Source of the DNA: Candidatus Hecatellales archaeon ex4484_218
GTDB lineage: Archaea > Thermoproteota > Bathyarchaeia > Hecatellales > Hecatellaceae
Assembly (NCBI GenBank): GCA_002254975.1
Contig: NJEB01000005.1
Location: 1 to 13,373, forward strand
DNA length: 13,373 bases
Direction of reading: 5' to 3'
A program made the position numbers and the translations under genes. Each line of letters begins with the position of its first letter. Within the stretch, counting starts at the first letter, position 1. Of the stretch, positions 1-6,652 are shown in pieces. Below the pieces are notes generated by a model that saw only the letters and a list, made by a program, of their open reading frames with translations, was not told where the DNA came from and made no database searches.

Positions 1-741
1 AAAGCTGAACCTGGAACAAAATATTTGGTTGTGGATAAAGGAATTAAAGGTGATTGGGGAATTGTTGTTGAACCAACAGTTTACAAAGGAAAATTTAGAA
101 TTGCGGTAGCTGAAAGAGGTCTTGCGTGGTTACATATAACTGTTAAAGGTAAACCTGCTCATGCAAGTCGACCTCAACTTGGAGTAAATGCAATCATCAA
201 AGCAAACAAAATAATAACTGAGCTGGAAAAATATGGGAAAAAACTTGCCAAAAAAACCCATCCTTTTCTTGGGAATCCAACATGCACAGTTACCATGGTT
301 GAGGGTGGATTTAAAGAAAATGTTGTACCGGATAGATGTAAAATAACCGTTGATAGAAGAATTAATCCAAATGAAACTGTTGAGGGAGCTAAAAAAGAAC
401 TGGAAAATGTCCTAAAAAAATTACGGAAAAAAGACCCTAAACTTAAATTTTCAGTTGAGGTTTCTAGAGTTTTTGAACCTGCTGAAATTCCTGCAGACCT
501 TCCTATCGTAAAAACCGTAAGAAAAAATTTTAAGATGGTTTGTGGGTACGATTCAAAACTTTGGGGTGCTCCTTATGCTTGTGATGCAAGAAACCTAATT
601 AATGATGCTGGTATTCCAGCCATTGTTTTTGGTCCTGGAGACCTTGCTCAATGTCATTCGGTTGATGAATATGTTAAAATAAGTGATGTTATAACCGTTA
701 CTAAGGTTCTATTGTTGACAGTTTTAGATTTTTTGGTTTAA
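1..741 (+). CDS. M20-family metallopeptidase (ArgE/DapE-like), 5'-truncated by window edge
   Basis: The frame is open from base 1, so the N-terminal half lies outside the window and about 246 residues are visible. Numbering from base 1, VVEPT carries the glutamate expected as a metal ligand (as in the DapE/ArgE 'EPT/EPS' motif). The following ERGLAWLHITVKGKPAHAS..P..G.NA segment is the typical lid/dimerisation domain with its conserved His. Near the end, FGPGDLAQCHSVDEYV holds the C-terminal metal-binding His. Family members remove acyl or peptide groups using two zinc ions, in lysine or arginine biosynthesis or peptide turnover. The catalytic HxD and Glu-Glu motifs are upstream of the window, so the exact substrate (N-acetyl-ornithine, succinyl-diaminopimelate, a carrier-protein-bound intermediate or dipeptides) cannot be decided. 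It is separated from nop5 by 44 bases with their own promoter-like box, so it is probably not in the nop5 operon. Confidence 0.88.
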   Translation, partial: KAEPGTKYLVVDKGIKGDWGIVVEPTVYKGKFRIAVAERGLAWLHITVKGKPAHASRPQLGVNAIIKANKIITELEKYGKKLAKKTHPFLGNPTCTVTMVEGGFKENVVPDRCKITVDRRINPNETVEGAKKELENVLKKLRKKDPKLKFSVEVSRVFEPAEIPADLPIVKTVRKNFKMVCGYDSKLWGAPYACDARNLINDAGIPAIVFGPGDLAQCHSVDEYVKISDVITVTKVLLLTVLDFLV

Positions 742-743
742 GA

Positions 744-753
744 GTTTATAACC
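744..753 (+). promoter_or_regulatory. Candidate TATA box for the nop5 operon
   Basis: A TTTATAA element lies in the 44-base gap between the M20 peptidase stop and the nop5 ATG at 786. Transcription beginning about 25 bases downstream would leave a leader of roughly 10 bases, in keeping with the short leaders suggested elsewhere in this window. AT-rich background makes this tentative. Confidence 0.4.
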
Positions 754-785
754 TACAAATTAACCATTAAAATGTTGAGAGTATA

Positions 786-1826
786 ATGGAAAAAATATTT
801 GTTATAGACTCAGTAATCGGGTTTTTAGCTTTTAACGGTAAAAATAGGATAATTGATAAAGTTTTATTTCCAGAAACACCTGAGAAAGTAGCTGAAAAAC
901 TTCTAAAATATTTAAGGTCTAATCTTAGTTCTTTGGCTGTTGAGGTTGGTTTTGTAAGTAAACCTGAGGAATTTTATGATTTTACCCGGGAAGTTTCAAC
1001 GATTGCAGCAAAACTTAAGGTAAGAAAAGAAGCTATGAAGAGGGATAAAATAATCATTCAACTTATTAACACTTTGGATGAATTGGATAAAACTATGAAT
1101 CTTTTTGCTGGAAGAATTGGTGAATGGTATGGGTTACATTTTCCAGAGTTAAGCAAAATTATTGATTCTCATGAAACTTATGCAAGACTTGTTAAAAATC
1201 TTGGATTTAGAGAAAACTTTACAGTTGAAGAGCTTACAAAACTAGGATTACCTAAATCTAAAGCTGAAAAACTAGCTGAATTAGCTCAAAACTCTATTGG
1301 GGCTCCTATGAATGAGGAGGATATGGAATCTCTTCAAACAGTATGTGACCTTTACCTTGGAATGGTTAAAACAAGACGTTATATTTCAGAAAAAATTGAG
1401 GAATTAATGGAGGAAGTTGCACCCAACCTTAAAGCTGTTGCAGGTCATACTTTAGGAGCTAGACTTATAGCTTTAGGTGGAGGTTTAGAGGAGCTTGCTA
1501 AACTTCCAGCTAGTACTTTCCAAATTCTTGGTGCTGAAAAAGCCTTGTTTAGAGCTTTAAGAACAGGTGCAAAACCACCCAAACATGGGATAATCTTTCA
1601 ACACCCATTAGTTCATCAATCACCAAAATGGCAAAGAGGAAAAATTTCAAGAGCTTTAGCAGGAAAACTTGCAATAGCAGCTAGAATAGATGTATTCACC
1701 GGAATAAATCAAGGTGAAAAACTAAAAGCAGAATTGGAGAAAAGAGTTAAGGAAATTAAAGAAAAATATAAAACACCACCCATAAAACCTAAAAAATTTA
1801 AGAAGAAAAGGAAGGGTAAACGTTGA
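786..1826 (+). CDS. nop5: Nop5 (Nop56/58 homologue), C/D-box sRNP core protein
   Basis: Nop5 is the scaffold of the archaeal C/D-box sRNP. It bridges fibrillarin and L7Ae-bound guide RNA so that rRNA and tRNA riboses can be 2'-O-methylated. At 346 residues it has normal archaeal length. The N-terminal ~110 residues form the fibrillarin-binding domain. A coiled-coil region with GEWYGLHFPEL (112-122) follows, then the Nop domain at about residues 172-310, with the hallmark GAEKALFRAL (249-258), FQHPLVHQSPKWQRGK (271-286) and ALAGKLAIAARID (290-302). The C-terminus is a lysine-rich tail (316-346) typical of the family. ATG 786 gives the expected N-terminus. The stop overlaps the TTG start of flpA by four bases (TTGA), so the two partner proteins are translationally coupled. 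Identification is secure from conserved motifs. Confidence 0.97.
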   Translation: MEKIFVIDSVIGFLAFNGKNRIIDKVLFPETPEKVAEKLLKYLRSNLSSLAVEVGFVSKPEEFYDFTREVSTIAAKLKVRKEAMKRDKIIIQLINTLDELDKTMNLFAGRIGEWYGLHFPELSKIIDSHETYARLVKNLGFRENFTVEELTKLGLPKSKAEKLAELAQNSIGAPMNEEDMESLQTVCDLYLGMVKTRRYISEKIEELMEEVAPNLKAVAGHTLGARLIALGGGLEELAKLPASTFQILGAEKALFRALRTGAKPPKHGIIFQHPLVHQSPKWQRGKISRALAGKLAIAARIDVFTGINQGEKLKAELEKRVKEIKEKYKTPPIKPKKFKKKRKGKR

Positions 1827-2542
1827 ATCATCAAAAAGTTGAGGCTCATGAAAAATTTAATAGAGTTTTTTGGGTTTGGATGGAGGATGGAACACGTAGA
1901 CTTGCAACTGAAAATTTAGCTCCTGGAAAAAATGTTTATGGTGAAAAACTGGTTAAATTTTATGGAAAGGAATATCGGATTTGGGACCCTTACCGAAGTA
2001 AGCTTGCAGCAGCAATTTTAAGAGGGTTAAATGTTTTACCCCTTAAAGAATCCAGTAAAGTTTTGTATTTGGGTGCTGCAACAGGAACAACAGCAAGCCA
2101 TGTTTCTGATATTGTTGGTTTAACAGGTAGGGTTTATTGTGTTGATTTTGCTGAAAGAGTTATGAGGGAGCTTATAAACAATGTGTGTGCTTATAGACCA
2201 AATATGGTTCCTATTTTGGCTGATGCAAGAAAACCTGAAACTTACCGGTTTGTTGTTGAAAAAGTTGATTTTATTTATTGTGATGTAGCTCAACCTGAAC
2301 AAGCAAAAATTTTAGCTGATAATGCTGACCTTTACCTTAAAAATGGTGGTAAAGCAGCAATAGCAATCAAAGCTAGAAGTATAGATGTAACAAAACATCC
2401 CTCCGAAATTTTTAAGCGTGAGATTAAAGTTTTGGAGGATAGAGGATTAAGAAAAATTGAGGCTGTTGACCTTGAACCCTATGATAAAGCTCATAGTCTA
2501 ATCTTGACCGAATATAAGCCTTCAAGGAAAGGAGGAGGATAA
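1823..2542 (+). CDS. flpA: Fibrillarin-like rRNA/tRNA 2'-O-methyltransferase
   Basis: FlpA is the SAM-dependent catalytic subunit of the C/D-box sRNP and works bound to Nop5, encoded immediately upstream. The N-terminal region contains the family pattern EDGTRRLATENLAPGKNVYGEKL (about 21-43) and YRIWDPYRSKLAAAI (51-65). The Rossmann fold follows, with motif I LGAATGTTASHV (83-94), an acidic residue after strand 2 (VDF, D108), D134 in ADARKPE, and D154 in YCDVAQPEQ. K183 in AIKARSID and H224 in DKAHSLI fall where family catalytic-core residues are expected. At 239 residues it is full length. The start is TTG 1823, overlapping the nop5 stop by four bases. The next gene begins three bases after its stop, with the Shine-Dalgarno run inside the flpA 3' end. 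Very secure call. Confidence 0.97.
   Translation: MNHQKVEAHEKFNRVFWVWMEDGTRRLATENLAPGKNVYGEKLVKFYGKEYRIWDPYRSKLAAAILRGLNVLPLKESSKVLYLGAATGTTASHVSDIVGLTGRVYCVDFAERVMRELINNVCAYRPNMVPILADARKPETYRFVVEKVDFIYCDVAQPEQAKILADNADLYLKNGGKAAIAIKARSIDVTKHPSEIFKREIKVLEDRGLRKIEAVDLEPYDKAHSLILTEYKPSRKGGG
2531..2538 (+). promoter_or_regulatory. Strong Shine-Dalgarno for the UPF0216 gene
   Basis: GGAGGAGG sits inside the last codons of flpA (encoding its terminal Gly run) and ends seven bases before TTG 2546. It decides the start codon of the third operon gene. Confidence 0.7.
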
Positions 2543-2545
2543 AGT

Positions 2546-3001
2546 TTGGGTTGGACAAAAGGTTATGACCGATATTTAACCCATATTGATTTTTTGATTA
2601 AACGACTTAACATGCATCTACCTAAAAACAGAAAATCTTTACTTCAACTTTTAAGTGAAGACTCTCCTTCTGTGGATGCTGTTGATGGAAGTAAACTTTA
2701 TTTTAAGAAACAGGATATCGAGGAAGTTTCAAAAATTCTTCCAAAAAAATTTCATGGTTCTTTTATGCTTCCTATACTTATTGTTAGAAGAATTGAGCTT
2801 GGTAAAGGTGTTTTTACTGTTATGGGTGGAAAACTTGAAAAACATTTTGTACGGAAAATTTTAGGTTTAACCCAAAAATCTTTTGATGAAATTGAAGGTG
2901 GAGAAGTTTATCTTTACAAGGTTCAGGTTCAAGAATTATTGGGAAAACTTGGCTCTTTGATCGTGATTGGTTTTGAAATACCTGACGAGGAAAAATTTTA
3001 A
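2546..3001 (+). CDS. UPF0216 (DUF61) family protein, function unknown
   Basis: This 151-residue protein matches what I know of the archaeal UPF0216/DUF61 family. It has an N-terminal helix leading into LPKNRKSLLQLLSED.PSVDAVDGS, then the QDIEEVSKILP segment, LPILIVRRIELGKGVFTVMGGKLE, and a C-terminal strand-rich tail. No catalytic motif is evident and no function is established to my knowledge. The start is TTG 2546, supported by a strong GGAGGAGG Shine-Dalgarno at 2531-2538, seven bases upstream. An out-of-frame ATG at 2655 belongs to a shadow frame. It is the third gene of the nop5-flpA operon with only a 3-base gap, so a role connected with rRNA/tRNA modification or ribosome biogenesis is a reasonable inference but no more. 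Its stop overlaps the convergent rnhB stop. Confidence 0.85.
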   Translation: MGWTKGYDRYLTHIDFLIKRLNMHLPKNRKSLLQLLSEDSPSVDAVDGSKLYFKKQDIEEVSKILPKKFHGSFMLPILIVRRIELGKGVFTVMGGKLEKHFVRKILGLTQKSFDEIEGGEVYLYKVQVQELLGKLGSLIVIGFEIPDEEKF

Positions 3002-3666
3002 AATTCTAGTTTTTTCTGTTCACTTAAAACTTCAAATCTAACTTTTTTAACAGTTTTCCAAGATTTTCTTAAAAATTGCGGATAATCTTTTCGAGTTTTA
3101 AACCATTCTTTAAGAAAATTTAAGGTTTTAGGGTCATGAGCATATCCACTTCCAAAATCTCCATAGGCTTCTTTAAGCTTAGAAATTGTTTTATCTCTGT
3201 AAACCTTCGCTAAAATTGAAGCAGCACCCACAACGATATATTTCCTGTCAGCTTTATGTTCAGAAATAATTTTAATTTTTTTTGAAAGCATATTTTCAAT
3301 TTGTTTTCCAAATCTTTTAGCATCAATATCTGATGCATCAACATAAGCTATAGTTGGATTTAACTCCTCAATTATTTTGGCCATAATTTTTGCCTCCAAC
3401 CAATTAAGCTTAAACATTTTTTTTCCCTCAAAAACAACCTTATCAACCTCATTTGGACTAACCTCCACAATCTTAAATTTTAGGGCTAAAGACCTAATTT
3501 TTTCATCTAAATTTTCTCTTTGGGTTGGTGTTAAAAGTTTAGAATCTTTAACCTTAAGCTCTTTTAATTCTTCCATCTTTTCTTGGTTAAAAAGAACACC
3601 TGCAATGATTAAAGGTCCAATAACAGAGCCTCTTCCAGCATCATCAACACCTGCAATTAAAAACAT
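2998..3666 (-). CDS. rnhB: Ribonuclease HII
   Basis: RNase HII cleaves RNA in RNA-DNA hybrids and starts removal of misincorporated ribonucleotides. The 222-residue protein begins MFLIAGVDDAGRGSVIGPL. The expected catalytic quartet would be D8, residue 9, D110 (in YVDASD) and D140 (in HKADRKY). The GSGY substrate-recognition loop is at 172-175 and the helix ILAKVYRDK at 151-159. The second acidic residue is aspartate (D9), where bacterial and many archaeal enzymes have glutamate (DEAGRG). I believe DDAGRG also occurs in some TACK archaea, so it may be a lineage trait and not a defect. ATG 3666 has GGTG (within atggtgtaaaaat) just upstream. It is convergent with UPF0216 and overlaps it by four bases, and is divergent from the TFE-beta gene. 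Confidence 0.95.
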   Translation of the reverse strand: MFLIAGVDDAGRGSVIGPLIIAGVLFNQEKMEELKELKVKDSKLLTPTQRENLDEKIRSLALKFKIVEVSPNEVDKVVFEGKKMFKLNWLEAKIMAKIIEELNPTIAYVDASDIDAKRFGKQIENMLSKKIKIISEHKADRKYIVVGAASILAKVYRDKTISKLKEAYGDFGSGYAHDPKTLNFLKEWFKTRKDYPQFLRKSWKTVKKVRFEVLSEQKKLEF

Positions 3667-3775
3667 TATTTTTACACCATTTTTGATGGTTAAGATTAAG
3701 TTTTTCTATTTTTATTTGGTAAAAATTTGTAGATAATAGTTTTGGGAGTTATGGTTATATGCTAACTAATACTAA

Positions 3776-3785
3776 TCTATATATG
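3776..3785 (+). promoter_or_regulatory. TATA box for the TFE-beta - rlmE operon
   Basis: CTATATATGG lies about 30 bases upstream of TTG 3814 in the 147-base gap between the divergent rnhB and TFE-beta genes. It is the clearest A/T box in the gap and would place transcription initiation close to the start codon. GGCGG at 3801-3805 is a possible ribosome-binding element. Confidence 0.55.
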
Positions 3786-3813
3786 GTGAAATTTTTCAGA
3801 GGCGGATAATGGT

Positions 3814-4185
3814 TTGGCTAGAAAACATGAAAACCTTGAATACAAAGTTCTCCAAATAATCAAGGAAAGTGGTAGTAAAGGTATTCTTCAAAGCCAACTT
3901 TGGAAAAAAATAAATGCAACAAGTCGTGAAGGTTCAAGAATATCTTTAAAGCTTGAAAAAGCAGGTTTAGTTGAAAGAATACGTGAACTTCATGATGGTA
4001 AATGGACCTACAAACTTATTGCTAAAAAAAGACTTTTAACCATAGATTCTATCATGGATATTCCATGTGTTTTTTGTGTGGACCAAAATAAATGTGGGGT
4101 TGGAAGCCAATTTTCACCAACCACCTGTAAAAAACTTTCAGAATGGTTAGAAAAAATTTCTTATAACCATCAAGGTGAAACTTAA
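3814..4185 (+). CDS. TFE-beta / RPC34(RPC39)-like transcription initiation factor subunit with Fe-S motif
   Basis: A short (123 aa) winged-helix protein with a C-terminal cysteine motif. Residues 5-75 read as a winged helix: VLQIIKESGSKGILQSQLWKK, then SRISLKLEKAGLVERI and a basic wing. Residues 84-115 hold C85-x2-C88-x5-C94-x10-C105, followed by KKLSEWLEKI. This spacing and the surrounding SPTTC..LSEWL closely resemble the C-terminal motif of human RPC39, which binds a 4Fe-4S cluster. Archaeal TFE-beta pairs with TFE-alpha to promote DNA melting by RNA polymerase and is related to TFIIE-beta/RPC39. The start is TTG 3814; an ATG at 3809 is out of frame. It overlaps rlmE by 11 bases, so the two genes are co-transcribed. 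A generic winged-helix regulator is the alternative, but the cysteine tail argues against it. Confidence 0.85.
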   Translation: MARKHENLEYKVLQIIKESGSKGILQSQLWKKINATSREGSRISLKLEKAGLVERIRELHDGKWTYKLIAKKRLLTIDSIMDIPCVFCVDQNKCGVGSQFSPTTCKKLSEWLEKISYNHQGET

Positions 4186-4810
4186 ACCTTTGACATGGAT
4201 TGAAAAACGTAAAAAAGATTTTTTTCATAAAAAAGCTAAAATTGAAGGTTACAGAAGCAGAGCAGCCTATAAACTTTTACAAGCAAACCAAAGCCACCAT
4301 TTTATAAAACAAGGAGATTATGTGATTGATTTAGGTTGTGCTCCTGGTGGATGGCTCCAGGTTGCAAGTAAACTTGTTGGTTTAAAAGGTAAAGTTTTGG
4401 GTGCAGATTTAAAACCTATAAAACCTCTTAACCTACATAATGTTCAGTTTCTGATGGGTGATGTTTCGGATAAAGAACTTCCTAAAAAAATTTTGGATTT
4501 GATGGGTGACAAAGTAGATGTTGTTCTTTCAGATTTATCTCCAAAAATTTCTGGTGTTTGGGAATTAGACCATGCACGTCAAATAGATTTAGCAAATTCA
4601 GCTTTAAACATTGCAAAATTAACCCTGAAAAAGGGAGGTTTCTTTTTTGTTAAAGTTTTTGACGGACCCTATCTTAAAGAATTCATAGATAAAATGAAAA
4701 AAGACTTTTTTGAGGTTAAAATTTTAAAACCTAAAGCAAGTAGACCTGAAAGTGCTGAATTATACCTTTTAGGTAAAAAATTTAAACCTAAAACTGAAAA
4801 GTTAAATTAA
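4175..4810 (+). CDS. rlmE: RlmE/FtsJ-type 2'-O-ribose rRNA methyltransferase
   Basis: A 211-residue SAM-dependent 2'-O-methyltransferase of the RrmJ fold. The bacterial relative methylates U2552 of 23S rRNA, and the archaeal one is expected to act on the same region or on tRNA. The K-D-K-E catalytic tetrad is present: K33 in RSRAAYKL, D120 in VVLSDLSP, K160 in FFFVKVFDG and E195 in SAELYLLG. Motif I is IDLGCAPGGWLQVASKLVG (51-69), and D78 in GADLKP follows strand 2. The start is GTG 4175, inside the end of the TFE-beta gene (11-base overlap). It leaves only a short tail before WIEKRKKDFFHKKA, which is the usual N-terminal pattern. The gene ends in a convergent TTAA overlap with trm1. The target nucleotide cannot be read from sequence. 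Confidence 0.93.
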   Translation: MKLKPLTWIEKRKKDFFHKKAKIEGYRSRAAYKLLQANQSHHFIKQGDYVIDLGCAPGGWLQVASKLVGLKGKVLGADLKPIKPLNLHNVQFLMGDVSDKELPKKILDLMGDKVDVVLSDLSPKISGVWELDHARQIDLANSALNIAKLTLKKGGFFFVKVFDGPYLKEFIDKMKKDFFEVKILKPKASRPESAELYLLGKKFKPKTEKLN

Positions 4811-6000
4811 ACATTTTCTAACAAAATTTTTTTGAGAATATTTATTGGTGCATTTGTTTTTAATCCCTGAGGATTAAAATGGGTTGGTGTAACCTTAAAT
4901 CCCTCTTTCTCCAATTTTTTAAAAATTGATTGGTAGGATGGTGTTGGAATATTAAGAAAATCACAAAGATAACTTAAAACATAATAGGTTGGTTCACCTT
5001 CAATTTCTAAAAAAATTTTCCACAAAATTTTATTCAAGTTTTTCCCTAAATCTTTCACATTAGCCAAATTAAGCATTTTTTCCACAAATTTTTTATCCCA
5101 AAGTTCCTTTACCCATAAAGGACCAGCAAAATCCATGGTTCCACCACAAATTTCACATGTTTGATTTTCTGGGAATGGTTTGTTGAAAATTTTTCTGTTT
5201 AAACAGTTAAAACAATGGTAAATATAACCTAAGCCTGTTAAAGCCTTATCTGCCTTTTTTGCTCCCCTAAAAATTTTAACATAAACTCTTACATAATGGT
5301 TGGTTGAATGGCAAAAAACTGGTTGAATAGCCAAATCTATTTTTGCTGCTTCCCTACAAACAAACCCTACAAGGATTCTTACAGCTAACTCATGGTTGTA
5401 TTCTGTCCGTAAAGGTTTAGCTTCATAACGTCTTAAACAAGCTTTTGAATGAACACCACAAAGTACAGCGGTATCTGTTGCTGTTAAACATAAAAGTCCA
5501 CCGTTTTTTGTTGCTCTTAAAGCTGAATTTAGGTAAGGAGCTGGGGAGCCAAAAGGGTCCACATCCACAACATCAAACCGCTTCCCCTTACCAGCAAACC
5601 TACTTAAAATAAAATTAGCATCCTCACAATAAACCTTAACAGTTTTTTCCAAACCGTTTAAACTAATATTTTTTTGAATAAGCTTGTAAGCTTTAGGGTT
5701 AAGGTCATTAACCACAACCTCTTCAACACCCTCAACCTCCTTTGCAAACCTTAAACCTCTAACCCCACAACCAGCTAAAGGTTCACAAACAGTTATTTGA
5801 TAATCTTTCTCCATCTGAAAAACCTGAACAACCAAAACAGCAAAATCCCGATTTAACTTCATAACCGGATTATAAAAAACGGGTAAAACGGAAGAATAAG
5901 TCTTATATTCTTTCTCAAATTTTTTAAAGTTAGGAACATAAAATTCAATTTTTCCTTCCTTAATCTTAGTTAAAGGAAAATCAATTTCCATGAAAATCAA
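4807..6000 (-). CDS. trm1: tRNA (guanine-26 N2)-dimethyltransferase Trm1
   Basis: Trm1 makes N2,N2-dimethylguanosine at position 26 of tRNA. Numbered from the upstream TTG, the N-terminal signature VFYNPVMKLNRDFAVL is at 41-56. SAM-binding CEPLAGCGVRGLRFA is at 72-86, an acidic NDLNP at 98-102, and the catalytic-loop DVDPFGSPAPYLNSA at 146-160. LTATDTAVLCGVHSKACLRRY (172-192) follows. A C-terminal zinc-binding pair, C263/C266 and C282/C285, precedes the GPLWVKELWD motif. Length (397 or 394) is normal for archaea. Two starts are possible: TTG 6000 (preceded directly by aaggt) or ATG 5991, which gives MEIDFPLTKIKEGK and looks closer to the family N-terminus. An A/T box on this strand at about 6033-6042 fits either. 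It converges on rlmE with a four-base stop overlap. Confidence 0.96.
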   Translation of the reverse strand: MIFMEIDFPLTKIKEGKIEFYVPNFKKFEKEYKTYSSVLPVFYNPVMKLNRDFAVLVVQVFQMEKDYQITVCEPLAGCGVRGLRFAKEVEGVEEVVVNDLNPKAYKLIQKNISLNGLEKTVKVYCEDANFILSRFAGKGKRFDVVDVDPFGSPAPYLNSALRATKNGGLLCLTATDTAVLCGVHSKACLRRYEAKPLRTEYNHELAVRILVGFVCREAAKIDLAIQPVFCHSTNHYVRVYVKIFRGAKKADKALTGLGYIYHCFNCLNRKIFNKPFPENQTCEICGGTMDFAGPLWVKELWDKKFVEKMLNLANVKDLGKNLNKILWKIFLEIEGEPTYYVLSYLCDFLNIPTPSYQSIFKKLEKEGFKVTPTHFNPQGLKTNAPINILKKILLENV

Positions 6001-6103
6001 ACCTTACCCTAAAAAATTAATGGTTAAGAGAAAAATTTAAGTCAAACCTACATCATTTAAGCAATGACTAAAAAAATAAGAGTATAGCTATTGGTAGATT
6101 TGG
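6001..6103. promoter_or_regulatory. Divergent promoter region, trm1 / Toprim gene
   Basis: This 103-base gap separates two divergent genes. On the minus strand, ACTTAAATTT (6033-6042) lies about 40-50 bases before the trm1 starts. On the plus strand, an A-rich AAAAAATAAG box (about 6070-6079) lies about 30 bases before ATG 6104. Both would give short leaders. No operator-like inverted repeat or conserved RNA element was recognised. Confidence 0.4.
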
Positions 6104-6544
6104 ATGGAAAAAAACTTTGCTAAAAATTTTTTTCAGGAAAAAGTTGAAAAATTAACTTTAATTTTAGAAAAATTAGCTGAAAAAAGTAGTGAAGGTGCTA
6201 TAATTCTGGTTGAGGGTGTTAAAGATGTTGAAGCTTTAAAAAACATAGGAATTAAGGGGAAAATTTGCTGTATAAAAAATAGGAAAATTCCTCTTTACGA
6301 TTTTCTTAGCCAATACATAGACATAGATGAAGAAGTCATTGTTTTAACTGATTTTGACCGGAGAGGAACACAGTTAGCTGAGAAAATAGTAAACTACCTT
6401 GAAAAAAGTGGTAAACCAGTTAATTTAACATTCTGGTTAAAAATGCAAAATCTTTTTTCCAGCAGCTTAAAAGACATTGAAGGAGTAGCATCCTATCTTA
6501 AAAACATTGAAAGAAAAGCCTATAAACATCCATTTTTTGGTTAA
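6104..6544 (+). CDS. Stand-alone Toprim-domain protein (RNase M5/UPF0292-like)
   Basis: A 146-residue protein with a ~30-residue charged N-terminal helix followed by a complete Toprim fold. The catalytic glutamate is E37 in IILVEGVKDVEAL, and the DxD motif is D83-x-D85 in VIVLTDFDRRGTQLAEKI. These acidic residues bind Mg2+ in primases, topoisomerases and nucleases such as RNase M5. The lack of any topoisomerase or primase accessory domain puts it with the small archaeal Toprim proteins (UPF0292-like), which I know of as putative nucleases of uncharacterised role. An unusual aromatic stretch, LTFWLKM.NLF, follows the fold at 109-118. It lies 108 bases before dnaG, itself a Toprim enzyme, but dnaG appears to have its own promoter box. 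Its biochemical substrate is unknown. Confidence 0.85.
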   Translation: MEKNFAKNFFQEKVEKLTLILEKLAEKSSEGAIILVEGVKDVEALKNIGIKGKICCIKNRKIPLYDFLSQYIDIDEEVIVLTDFDRRGTQLAEKIVNYLEKSGKPVNLTFWLKMQNLFSSSLKDIEGVASYLKNIERKAYKHPFFG

Positions 6545-6566
6545 AAAAACTTAAAAACAGCCGATG

Positions 6567-6574
6567 CTTATTTA
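6567..6574 (+). promoter_or_regulatory. Candidate A/T promoter box for dnaG
   Basis: CTTATTTA in the 108-base gap between the Toprim gene and dnaG. Initiation about 25 bases downstream would start the transcript near 6597, just before a 13-codon leader ORF that begins at 6607. The assignment is weak because the whole gap is AT-rich. Confidence 0.3.
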
Positions 6575-6606
6575 GAATGGAAAAACTTTAACAATTAAAA
6601 CTTAAA

Positions 6607-6648
6607 ATGGAGGAGTGTTTCCAAAATTTTTTAGTTTTTGGAGGATGA
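6607..6648 (+). other. Possible 13-codon upstream ORF in the dnaG leader
   Basis: ATG 6607 opens a frame encoding MEECFQNFLVFGG and ends at TGA 6646-6648, four bases before the preferred dnaG start TTG 6653. Its last codons (GGA GGA) are also the dnaG Shine-Dalgarno, so a ribosome finishing this ORF would uncover or occupy that site. It could be a coupling or attenuating leader peptide, or a chance ORF. Confidence 0.25.
6640..6644 (+). promoter_or_regulatory. Shine-Dalgarno that places the dnaG start at TTG 6653
   Basis: GGAGG ends eight bases before TTG 6653. The alternative TTG at 6638 overlaps this element and so would lack it, and it would add an acidic extension (MEDDW) not typical of DnaG. 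Confidence 0.65.
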
Positions 6649-6652
6649 TTGG

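Noticed and set aside
2120..2302. Minus-strand open frame of 60 codons inside flpA
   Set aside because: It lies wholly within a secure fibrillarin gene, has no recognisable motif, and reflects the AT-rich antisense frame.
2655..2864. Plus-strand open frame of 69 codons inside the UPF0216 gene
   Set aside because: It is an out-of-frame shadow of a recognised family protein, with leucine/phenylalanine-rich low-complexity content.
3377..3736. Plus-strand frame of 119 codons antisense to rnhB
   Set aside because: It is antisense to a well-supported RNase HII gene and its serine/phenylalanine-rich content is typical of an antisense shadow.
6638..6652. Upstream TTG 6638 as the dnaG start
   Set aside because: It overlaps the GGAGG element at 6640-6644 that suits TTG 6653, and it adds an N-terminal extension not typical of archaeal DnaG.
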